Below, in pieces: positions 23,201 through 35,200 of a stretch of 64,000 nucleotides of DNA. The notes beneath the pieces were generated by a model that was not told where the DNA came from, did not search any database, and saw nothing but the letters and a program-made list of their open reading frames with translations. Position numbers and translations under genes: made by a program. Positions within the stretch are counted from its first letter, which is position 1; every line of letters starts with the position of its first letter. Origin of the DNA: Juglans regia (taxonomy: Eukaryota > Streptophyta > Magnoliopsida > Fagales > Juglandaceae); NCBI RefSeq assembly GCF_001411555.2, contig NC_049916.1, positions 62,001 through 126,000 of the forward strand, given 5' to 3'.

Positions 23201-26200
23201 AATAGTGTGTTCCAAATTTAGAAATTAGTTTAGATATTACTGTAGCTATATTCCAAATATTTGGAATATAGCTAATTCAATGTGAGCAATTTATTGACCT
23301 AATAGCTAAATTCTCATTAGATTTAACTTTTAACTAATCCAATGAGAATGCTCTAAGTACTTTGGTTTGCATCCTTTTGTCCATATCAGATTGTGTGGAC
23401 ATGAGCATACTTACGACCCCTACAACTTATGATGTCATCATTGATTTGTGAATTGAAATTGTGGCATTTCATAAATTAGAATCATGTGTTGAAGTGGAAA
23501 AAATGGAAAAAGAAGATATCAAAATAATACGAAGCAGGAGGTTTCAATATCGATAGCCATAAGGACAAACAAAGATGTTTTTTTATCAATAAATAAGAAT
23601 TTTATTGAAAATAGGCAAAACCGAGTACACGGGACATATACAAGAGCCACACCTAGGCATGACTGTTTAATGATACAAGAATATCATGTATGCTCATGCC
23701 ATTAAACTCTATTACAATCGACCAATGGAATAAAGTATTGAGAAAAAAAATTATAAGCTCATCTGTTGTCTGTTCATGATCCTCAAAACTCCGACCGTTC
23801 ATCTCCATCCATATGCACCACAATAGGCAGGTCGGTATTATCTTCCACATAGCTGCAATTTGAGAGTTACCCCAGATGCCTTGCCAACTGGCCAAAAAGT
23901 CAACAACCCTTCTTGGCATTACCCAAAAGAGTCTCACTCTCGCAAAGATATCGTTCCATTAGCTCATGGCTACATCACAGTGCAATAATAGATGCGAAAT
24001 TTGATCCAATAACACCATCTCGCTCCGAGTCCACACCTCTCAAGCATGTGTAACAAAAAATTCAGTTTACATGATCATAGGCCTTCTCCAAGTCAAGTTT
24101 GCATAACAACCCTAGTTCACCCGAGTTGATGCGACTCTCCAAACATTCATTGGCGATGAGCACTGAGTCAAGGATTTGCCGACCTCGTCTGAATGCATTT
24201 TGAGGCTTGGATAGGATATTCTCCAATACCGTACTCAATCTATTAGCTAATACCTTTGAAAGAATTTTGGACATACTGCTCACCAAGGTAATAGGACAAA
24301 AGTCCTTAATCTCCACCACCCCTAGCTTCTTTGGGATAAGAGCAATGAAAGTATCATTTAGTTTTTTTTCAAACCTACCTTGTTCATGAAACTCATGGAA
24401 GAAGCTCATGATGTCATCTTTAACTACCTCCCAGCATGCCTTAAAGAAGGCCATAGTGAACCTACCCGGACCTGGAGCTTTGTCACCTTCCATACTTCTC
24501 ACCACCTTGCAAATACCCACCTCCTCAAATGGCCTCTCTAGCCAACTTGCTTCTTATTAGTCATTCGAGTCAAAGACAAGGCCATCTAGACATGGTCTCC
24601 AAGAAATTGCTCCGGAAGTAGTTGTGCATACTAATTGGTCATGTGATCCATGATCTCAGATGAATTTGATGTAATCCTCCCATCTACCAATAAGGACTCA
24701 ATGGCATTGTGTCTTCTATGCGAATTAGCCATGCGATGGAAGAACTTTGTGCATTTATCCTCCTTTTAACCACAAAGCCCTCGATTTTTGTCTCCATGAA
24801 ATCTCTTCCATTAAACCAACCTTTCAATATCCAATATGAGATCCTTTTTGTGTGCTTTTTCTTCTTCTAAGATCCCCCTCTCCTCCTCCACATCCTCTAA
24901 ACCCTGTGGTTCGTTGAAGGGGGACTTTTTTTGGTGTTCCACGTTCCCGAAAATCTGCTCATTCCACTTTTTCAAGTCCACCTTGAGAGCCCTTAGCTTA
25001 CAAGCCAGCATATAGCTCGTGTTGGCCTGTATGAGATAGGAAGAGCACCATTGTCTAACTCGCTCAATGAAGCCTTATGATGTCAGCCACATGTTCTCAA
25101 ACTTAAAGTATCTTTTACTGCCCTGGATGCCTCCATAATCAATAAGAATGGGAAGTGATAGGTTGCAAAGAACTCCTTATCGTTGGTCGAACATGCCTCA
25201 AGGGCTCTAGTGAACACGTTCACCATGGACATTTCTAGGACTAATCTTTTGTAACCTTTCAACTTCTCTCTGTTATGTGAATCCATCGGCTACCTTCCTC
25301 AGTTTAATTCAAAAACTTTGGATTCTATGAGAATCTGTTTCGAAAAGGCCATGATAATCTCGTAGTTATGCACCAGAGATCATCACCAATGAGAAAGTGT
25401 ATGGAGAGAAAATACTTGAACACTTGCTTGTTTGTTTGGATGAAAAGTTTGAATGACAAACAAAGATATATTAAAGAGAAAAGGATAATTCAAGAGGGAG
25501 GAATGTGAGTCCCCTTGTAAATAGGTTCGGTTTATCATCTTGCATGTGATATTTCCTGTGCCACCAAATTAAAGCCAAAGACATCTGATCCTAGAGTGGC
25601 CTTACCTGGCTTATGGGGGTGTCTCACATTCCAACTTTTGGCTCAACAGAACACAGTTGTTTTCAAGCAGAGCCAACTTCCTGAAATTGGCTCCAAAGTC
25701 GGCTTGCCAGATTGGTAGTTGATTGCAGCCCAATCATCTTTTCTTAGGCTCTTCTCTAGCCCTTACTGACATTTTCAGCCCTTTTGGGCTTGTTTCCAGC
25801 CCTCACTGAATAGAAAATTATATTAGGGGTTTTATATGGTTCTATTTTAAAATATTTAAATAAGGTTTGGGTTAGAAAATGGAAGAAAAAACCTCATCCT
25901 ACTTCTCACCCGACTTTGGTCAGAAGAAAAAAGCCTATGTCAGGTTGGATTCGATCTGAATGACAGATTAGTATGAAGTTTCATTCCAGTGAACAGCACT
26001 ACATGCTGATATATTCTGGTGCCTGCTGCCCTTAAGTTGGTGTCTAGTTGTTCATCTCGTTCATCACAAACCTTGTCAGACCAATTCCTATCAATGCATC
26101 ATAAACTATTGAATAAGGCAATCTTATTCCAACAAATTTTCTACTTTTCACTTGACCTCTCACAATTATTTACCCCAGGATTTTTGGCAATTTTGTAAAA

Positions 26201-29200
26201 AGCATATGATGGCATAGGAAGACCACTCAATATATCCGAGTAGCAGGACATTAACTATTAAAACTTAATAGGTACAGGATGACTATGAACTTCATAGGTG
26301 ACCGATGATAAGAATAACCCCTTAAATTTCTTTAGTTCTTCATCAGACAAGGGAATATTTCATAATCCAGATATTTGCACAGCCACTTATTTTTGGGCAG
26401 ACTGCAAATCATCTTCTACCCTTTCTTTGGGCCATGCAAACTTTTGAAGCCACCAAATATAGTGGATTTGTAAATAGGATAACATATACTTGGCTAGAAT
26501 GTTCCGCCTGAGAAAATTCTAGTTCATTCTGAGTTTTCTTTTTCTCCACTATGTCCGTAAGGTTGACAAATGCAAAAGCATGTTTTTAATGTGATAATAG
26601 GCTTTCTTTATCCGATCAACCCTAAATCCATTGCTTCTATGTGCAATTTAAGCTTCTATGCAATGATTTAGTATTCTAGTCACATCTTTAAACCTAGTTG
26701 CCCTACTTGTTCACTTCCAAATACTTCTCCCATATAGACTCTCTAAACTCCTCCAGATCCCCCCTGCTTCGCATTTTACAGCACCTGTATCCTTTTCTGC
26801 CTACATGAGATGGAACTTCTTACTATCTTACAAACCTTTATCTTAGCTTTCACGAAACCAGATTTTTGAACCAGTAAATCCACTATTTGTGCAATTCAAC
26901 AAAAGCTTTCCTCCACGTGACACCTTGGTCCCACATTGAGAATCAGAGCGGATAGCTGATGCAGGGGGATTCGAGTCCGAATCCGAGACCGATGAGGCTC
27001 AGCTGACAGATGCGACATTAAAAGTACTGGACTACTTAGAGAAAGTAGACCATCGCAAAGTAGGCGAGAAGAGATAAAGATTTGAGCGAGGAGACTTATC
27101 CCTTGGGAGAAGATGAAGGGCCACTTCCTTCCTTTTGGCTACACTCAAACTCTGTTTCAGCGACTTCACTTGTTGAGGCAGGGCACCAGATCGATTGATG
27201 ATTACACGGAAGAGTTCTATCAATTGATAGCCTGTAATGATCTATCTGAGACAGAAGAGCAGATGGCGGCGTGGTATTTGGGCGGATTACGACAGTCCCT
27301 GCAGGATGTTCTCAGCCTTCATGCGCTGTGGACAGTTTCTGAAACATACTAGTGTGCACTTGTAACGCCCCGTTCCCGGAGGTCAGGAGAGTTAGCTCTT
27401 GTAACCTAAAACCATCTCTCATAACATATTTATATACTCCAAATTCTCCATAAAAAATACAAATCCATTTATTCAAACCAAGTGTATATGTTCCTCCACT
27501 AGAACACCAAAAAATACTCCAATGAAATAATTTAAAAACTCCTTAAGGATTCAGAAATATCCATGACTCCCAATACTAAATAACATAAAATCATAAACCT
27601 ACTAAATATGACTCTCCAATAAAAACTTGTACCCTTTGACACTTATTCCTTCATGATCATCAAACATTGCTAACACTTCCTACTCTTGACTTCCAACTAA
27701 GGCATCAAAATTATCTGAAAAATATTGTGGAGATAAGGAGTGAGTTATCAACAACTCAGTAAGCAGAAAACATATACTAGTATGTAAATATAAGCATTTT
27801 CATAATTCAGAATACAGAACAAAATATTTACTTTCAGAATGCAGAATAAAAAACATTTACTTTCATAATACAAAATCAAAACATGTTACCAAAAATATTA
27901 GAGCGAAACTTTCAGAAAACATTCTTATTCAAAAATCCTTTGGCATATTAAAATCTGAGACCTCATCTTTATCAATCATAGCATCACATTAGGACAGATA
28001 CCATATTTAACCCCTGTGTTAGGGTTATAAATCACAATTATAACCTATGGAAGGGCTGTATCCGCTATTATAACCCGTGGTTGGGCCGTATTCCATGTTT
28101 AACCCCCGTGCTAGGATTATAAATCACCATTATAACTCGTGGAAGGGTCGTATCCGCTATTATCACCCGTGGTTGGGCCATATACCATGTTTAACCCCAG
28201 TGGTAGGGTTATAAACCACAATTCTAACCCGTGAAAGGGCCGTATCTACTATTATAACCTATGGTTAGGCCGTATCCACTATTATCACCAGTGGTTGAGC
28301 CATATCCACTATTATCACCCGTGTTTGGGCCGTATCCACTATTATAACTCGTGGTTGGATCGTATGCCACTATTATCACCCGTGGTTGGGCTGCAACGGA
28401 AACCGAACAAAACATCATAATCAGACATAATCAGAATACAGAATTAGAATCTCATGCCAAAGTTTTCAGATGCCACAACATATCCAAATAGAGTACTGAG
28501 CAAATTCAGATCTTTTCACATATTCAAAAACAGTTTCAGAACATTTTCACATCACATGCACAAATTTTCAGAAATTTCATATTCGCTCTTTTTGCATAGA
28601 TAAAAAATATAATGCATAAAATTAGCTCACGTTTACATTAGTCATGACAGAAAATATTTCTCTTATACAACTATCATGCATATGCAGAACACATATCTGA
28701 GATTGTTTTCAGATTTCTTTTCAAAACAAACATGCGTATTTTCAAAATCAACCTTGTTTCATTTTCTTTTTATGCAAAATGTAGCATAGAAATCCTGCTT
28801 ACCTGAACTTTTTAGTTTTTCAGCAATTTTCCTTAATAATGCCGAACAAAAATTGCTCGTCACCTATAAAATAATCACATAATTTTTGTAAATTTTCAAT
28901 CAAACACGTATCTCAATATTTAACTTGAAATACTAAATTAACCTATTTTAAGTCCTCAAAAACCTAAACTCTCATAACCCCAAAATACCATTACTTCCCA
29001 AATTCCTCAATATCTACTTAATTTCTGCGATTAAAACATTAAATTCTAACTTATTTACTATTGAGGTCCAACTAGACAATATAAAATTGGATAACATAAT
29101 TATATCACAATCTATTAAAGTAGAAAAAGAAAAAATATCATTTAATTAAAATAGACTTAATTAGTTTCTGTTTAAAGGGGTTTAAAAATAAAATTTTGCA

Positions 29201-32200
29201 CTTACTGTTCCCATCTAAAATTCATACTTTAATAATATACCTCAAAATCTTTGTTTTTGTTCTTTATAACTTATAAATATAAAAATGAAGTTCTTGTACA
29301 ACAAAACTAGATTTAATATAACACTCATCTAAAGGCAGGGTGTTTTAGTAAATCAACTTAAAGTGCATGGGCTATGGGAAGGCACGACATAACAAAAACT
29401 TAGACACTTTAAGCTTCTTGATTTAACCACGCAGTAAAGGCATGCTCACCATTCGGGAAGGAGTTGCGCGAAGAGCTGGGAGGTGGATGGTGGCTACATC
29501 GGCGAGTTGGGCGGCTGAGCACAAAGAGAGAGAGTGATGAGAGAGAGACCAACTGATAGACATAGAGAGATTTCGAGAGGAACAAGAAAAACTCCAAGAG
29601 GCAATGCATGGGGAGGATTGGCGTCTTCTGGTTACACTGTTGGTTCACGACTACTCTTTCATGGGTCTGGAGCCCGAATAAACTGGTGGCAACGTAAGAA
29701 GTTTTCTCTGTTTCGGTGGTGAAAAATAGAGCACTCTCTCTACAAACTTTCGATGGTTGGCACGGTGGTGATCAGGGGTTATGGTGGTGGTGCACTAGGC
29801 TAGCAGTGTTGCGGGACTAAACGTAGGGCTATGGTTGTGGGTTGTGGGGAGTTCATGAGGGTGCAACTTCGTGGGAGGTTGCGGCGTGGACAACTCGGCA
29901 ATGGGGTTACTTTCGATGGTGGTGGTTGGCAACACATGACGTGGAACGGTCAGGTGCAACGGCAATATTTAGGCATCATCTTTGTTTCTCTCAGTCAGGT
30001 GCAACGGCAGGGTGCTTTGGGCTATCTTCTATATGCTGGGATGAGGATCTCCACTTATACATATCCATATGTATATCTAGATGACTAGAAACTGTAGAGA
30101 AAAAGAGAGGGAGAAAACTGCATAACGTGAATGTATATCTTCTATGCAAGCTGTTGCCGTGAATGTCGTGGGTATAGGAATGTGCATGCCGTGGAGAAAA
30201 CTGATGTCAAGAGTAACCCTAGTTGAGGGAGGTTCTACGTGCATGAGATGATGCCTAAATAGGTGGATGAAACCCTAGGACAAATAGGAAGAAGCCTGCA
30301 TGGCGTGATCTCACCGGCTTGGGCTTTAGGGCTCGTTTCAAAGTATTTGGGCCTTGACTTACATACAAACTAGTCTAATTCTTTCCATAACTATATCTGG
30401 CTTGATACTAAATAAAATAAAAATCCCACTTGTTCCATAAAATATTATCTGAATTAAACCTAAATATTAAACCTAATAAAAGTCCATATTCCATAAATAT
30501 AAATATTGGGCCCATAACCTATTTCCAAAAATACTCGCTAAAACTCAAATGAGTTTTTCCTCCATATATAAAAAAATTTGAATACGAGTTTCGTATTGGA
30601 CTTGGTGTTACAAATCTTGTCGTGGAGAAGTAGTAGAACAGGAGGCCAGTGATCAGAAGCGATTAAAGCAGCCGAGTAGTTCACCCTCAAGAACCTCATC
30701 TCGCCCAGCAACCTCCACAGGGTTAGAGTTCTAACTCTAATATTAGATGTTTCAGATGTGATGAACGGGGGCATAGAGCGATTGAGTGCAGGAAGTCTAC
30801 TAATCAGAAATGGAAAAATCTCCTAATTGAGGAAGACATGGTAAAGAAACTAGGGATATTGGAGAGCTTGTGTATGATGATAATGAGGATGGAAGCGTGT
30901 TGTATGGTGATGGTCATGAGACCCTGGTCATTCGCAAGAGTCTACTGACTCCCAAGGGTGACTCAGGAGACGATTGGTTGAGAACCAATATTTTCCACAC
31001 GACCTGCACAGTTGCCGATAAAGTCTACAAGATGATCATTGCCAGTGACAGTTGTGAGAACGTGGTGTCTGAAGAGGTTGTCCAGAAATTACAGTTGAAG
31101 ACAGATCGTCACCCCAAGCCGTACAAATTGTCGTGACTAAATAAAGGCAGTGAGGTAATAGTAGATTGGCAATGCCTAGTGTCTTTTTCAATCAGCAGAA
31201 AATATTTTGATAATTCTTGGTGTGATGTCATATCTATGGATGCTTGTCATGTATTGTTAAGCAGACCTTGGCAGTACGATCGTAGTGTTATTTATGACTG
31301 GCGGAAGAATAAGTATTCCCTTAGTATCAATGGGAAGAAGATTGTGTTGGCACCTCGCCAAGAAGGAGCCACTCCTACCCCGGTAGCCATTAGTGCTAAC
31401 CTGCTTTCCATGTCCATGTTTATAGAGGAAATTGAGCGTGAAAATGTGATTTACGCCCTACTGCCTTGTGGGAATAGTGCAGTAGACGTGAGCCCAAATT
31501 TACCAGCAGAGGTGCAACAGCTGCTAGCAGAGTTTTTTGACCTAATGCCAGAAGATCTTCCTCCTGGGCTATCGATTATGAGGGATATTCAGCATCAGAT
31601 CAACCTTGTTCCAGGGTCAAGTTTGCCAAATCAACCTACATATTCCCTCAGTCCTAAGGAATCTGAAGAGTTGCAGCGTCAGGTGGTGGAGTTATTAGAG
31701 AGGGGCTACATCCATGAGAGCATGAGCCCATGTGCAGTCCCTACCTTGTTGGTACCGAAGAAAGATGGTTCCTGGCGTATGTGAATTGACAGCAGAGCAA
31801 TTAACAGAATCACAGTGAAGTACATGTTTCCCATTCCACGCCTAGATGATATGTTGAATCAATTGTCCGGTTCTAAGGTCTTCTAAAAAATTGACCTTAA
31901 AAGTGGATACCACTAGATCAGGATAAGACCTGGAGATGAGTGGAAGACGGCGTTTAAGATGCAGCATGGGTTGTATGAATGGATGGTCATGCCTTTTGGG
32001 CTGTCCAATGCGCCCAATACATTCATGAGGTTTATGCGTTAGGTTTTATAACCCTTTATGGGGAAATTCGTTGTAGTTTACTTAGACGATATCTTCATTT
32101 ATAGTTCGATATGGGCGTCACACTTTGATCACCTTTGAGCTGTTTTTGATATGTTGAGAACAGAGTGTCTTTCATCAATCAGAAGAAGTGTTATTTCTTC

Positions 32201-35200
32201 ACTACTTCTGTAACTTTCCTTGGTTTTGTTGTGTTTACTGATGTTGTTCATGCAAATCAATCAAAGATATATGCGGTCTTGGAATGGCCCAAACCTAAGA
32301 CCTTGCATGATGTCAGGAGTTTCCATGGATTGGCGTCCTTTTACTGCTGGTTCATCAGAAACTTCAGCACATTGATTGCCCCTATCACAGAGTGCCTTAA
32401 GGGGCGTGACTTCCAGTGGTCTGAGGAGGCAGAGGCCAGTTTTCAACTGGTTAAGTAGAAGATGACAGAGACACCATTTTAGCACTTACAGATTTTGATA
32501 AGGTGTTCGAAGTCAATTGTGATGCATCTAGGATTGGCATTGGTGGTGTTTTGAGTCAAGAGGGGCGGCCGATAGCCTTTTTCAATGAGAAGTTGTTAGG
32601 GTCAAAGAAGAATTATTCCACAAATGATCTAAAGTTCTATGCCATAGTTTAGTCCTTGAAGCATTGGTGTCACTATCTGGTATAGAGGGAGTTCATCCTT
32701 ATCATTGACCACGAGGCCCTGAAGTACATCAATGGCCAGCACAAGTTGAGCAGGCAGCATGCTAAGTGGGTAGCATACTTGCAGGAGTTCACATTTTCGC
32801 TGAGGCACCAATCGGGAAGTTTGAACTAGGTTGCAGACGCATTAAGCCGGCGAGTGGCACTCCTCGCCACCTTTAGTAGTAGAGTGGAGGGCCTTGATGC
32901 TTTCAAGGATTTGTATGCCAAAGATCCGTCCTTTGGAAAGATTCTTAAAGGAAGTAACTGAGGGAAAGTGAAGTGATTTTCTCTTGCACGACGGATTTTA
33001 TTATGTCACCTACAGCTGTGTATCCTAGACTATTCCTTGAGAGAGCACATTATACGGGAATTGCATGGTGAGGGGTACTTTGGGCGAGAAAAGACCTTGG
33101 CTTTAATCGCTGTTGATTACTATTGGCCTAAGTTGACTAGTGATGTGGCACGATACGTGGCGAGATGTTTTGTGTGCAGAGGGTGAAGGGCGAAGAGAAC
33201 CCTCACCAATGCTAGCCTTTACACTCCATTACCTGTGCCTGATGGTTCGTGGCTTGACGTTAGTATGGATTTTGTCTTAGGCTTACCCAGGACCCAATGT
33301 GCCAGGGATTCAATCTTCGTCGTGGTCGACCAATTTTCTAAGATGGCCCATTTTGTAGCTTGTAGAAAAACCATGGATGCCACCCGAATCGCCCACCTTT
33401 ATTTCAAGGAGATTGCTCGCCTGCATGGTGTTCCTCGGTCTATAGCCTTAGACCGGGATACAAAGTTTATGAGTAATTTCTGGAAGACTTTGTGGGAAAA
33501 GCTCGGAACGAAGCTAGACTTTAGTAGTGCCTATCACCCCCAAACGAACGGGCAAACCGAGGTGGTGAATCAAAGTTTGGGCAACCTCCTGAGAAATTTG
33601 GCAGGTACTAAGCCAATGGACCTCGCCTTATTGCAGGCGGAGTTTGCTTACAACCGATCCAAGAACCAGACTACATAGTTGAGTCCATTTGAAGTTGTGT
33701 ATGGTCAAAATCCGTCGGGCATCCTTGATTTGGTCCCTGCCCCACGGATTGGTCGCCTGAACATCAAGGCCGAGGAGATGGCAAAGCACTTTCGGGGAGT
33801 ACATGACCAAGTCAAACAATAAATTTAGGCGAGCAATGCAAAGTACAAGGTTCACGCCGACAATTGTCGTTGCCAGATATTTTTTGAGTTTGGCGACCTT
33901 GTTTGGGCTGTACTAACCTGTGATTGTTTTCCTATTGGCGAGTACAACAAGTTGAAGGACAGGAAGATTGGACTTGGTGAAGTTCTCCAAAAGATCAACG
34001 ACAATGCATATAGACTATGTCTTCCCAGTCATACGAGAACTTCGGATGTGTTCAACGTCAAACACCTCAGCCCTTGCTTTGTCGACGATGGCGTGAACTC
34101 GAGGACGAGTTCTTTCCAACCCGGGGAGGCTGATGGAGGGGGATCCGAGTTCGAATCCGAGATCGATGAGGCTCAGCTGACAGATGCGACGTTAAAAGCA
34201 CTGGACTATTTAGAGAAAGTAGATCAACACAAAGTAGGCAGGAAGAGATAAAGATTTGGATGAGGAGCAACAGATTTGGGCAACTTATCCCTTGAGTGGG
34301 TGAGTAGACTTATCGGATGGGTGAGGAGACTTATCTCTTGGTTGGGCAAGAAGAAGTGACAACTTATCTTTTGGAAAGCTCTTTTAGGCACGCACGTCGT
34401 GGTCACCAAGCTTTGCTTGGTGGAACCTTTCTTGACCCCAAAATCAGCCGTTTTTACCTCAGAAACGTCAACTTTAGTCATCTCTTTCAGTTTTGCTTAA
34501 TTTTCTTTTATGGTAATGTTTATCTTTAGTAATGATTCTATTCTGGATTCTTAGGCTAGATATTAGTCATAATTATCTTATTCCGTATTTTATTGTTTTT
34601 CCTTAATTACAATTTTGCCATTTTTCATTAGCTATTTAAAGCCCGACTTGTGGGGTTCAGAAAGGATGATTGATTTATGTTATCTTAAAACCTTAATCTC
34701 AGAATTTATCTCAGAGTTTATTTCTGTTTGCAATTTTTTCTTTATCTCAATCTCTAGTTTTCGTTGTTTAACTAGCCGTCAGAATAATCTTCTATTCTGC
34801 CCAGCATCAATAGGTATAAAGGTAGTAATGGGTGCTAAGTCTCACGTTGGCTACTTTTTAAGTGAAACTAGCCTTTATTATATTGATATAACATGGTGAC
34901 CTTTTGGATTAAAATATTCAAAAGTTCTATATCATGATTAATGACACTTCGAATGTTGTTCCTCTATAAAATATGGTTTTACCTTGATTGTCGAGGCTGC
35001 TTGGGTAGGTCTTATTGAAGCTCATATTCATCCTCCAATAAGAGATTGATCTAGCGAATCTTCAAATTGACTAGTCTTCTTGGGATTATAGCCACACATG
35101 ACTAGTGCTTTCCTTGGGTTGCACTTACGATATGACTCCATTGTTTTCTCTTTGTCAGATTATTCATTATTAAAATCTTTCCTAAGGCAGCCATTCAATC

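Larger units (their letters stand above)
27359..30620. mobile_element. 3.25-kb insertion in gag, 5-bp TSD, class unknown
   Basis: CTTGT occurs at 27359-27363 and 30616-30620. Removing one copy and 27364-30615 restores the gag frame through to the zinc knuckle. Near both ends stand TTGTAACGCC and its near inverse GGTGTTACAA. No long terminal repeats, RT or transposase were recognised. The interior holds a minisatellite (28005-28395), AT-rich sequence, and a GA-rich to GC-richer part (29430-30100). Confidence 0.6.
26958..34806 (+). mobile_element. Degenerate Ty3/gypsy retrotransposon, interrupted
   Basis: Order of parts: a duplicated pol-end fragment (26958-27105), a gag core (27107-27358), a 3.25-kb insertion, the gag zinc knuckle (30748-30789), protease, RT, RNase H, integrase, and a tail with a probable LTR after about 34259. 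The order PR-RT-RH-INT is that of Ty3/gypsy, and wording such as SMDFVLGLP and [13 protein letters not shown] suits the chromovirus side. Many Trp and Gln codons have become stops. No 5' LTR is seen. Confidence 0.85.

Noticed and set aside
28005..28395. CRISPR-like array
   Set aside because: Eukaryotic context, diverged contiguous units without unique spacers; it is a minisatellite.
28224..28418. Minus-strand repeat protein
   Set aside because: The peptide repeat follows from a DNA unit near 30 bp; no conserved start or family.
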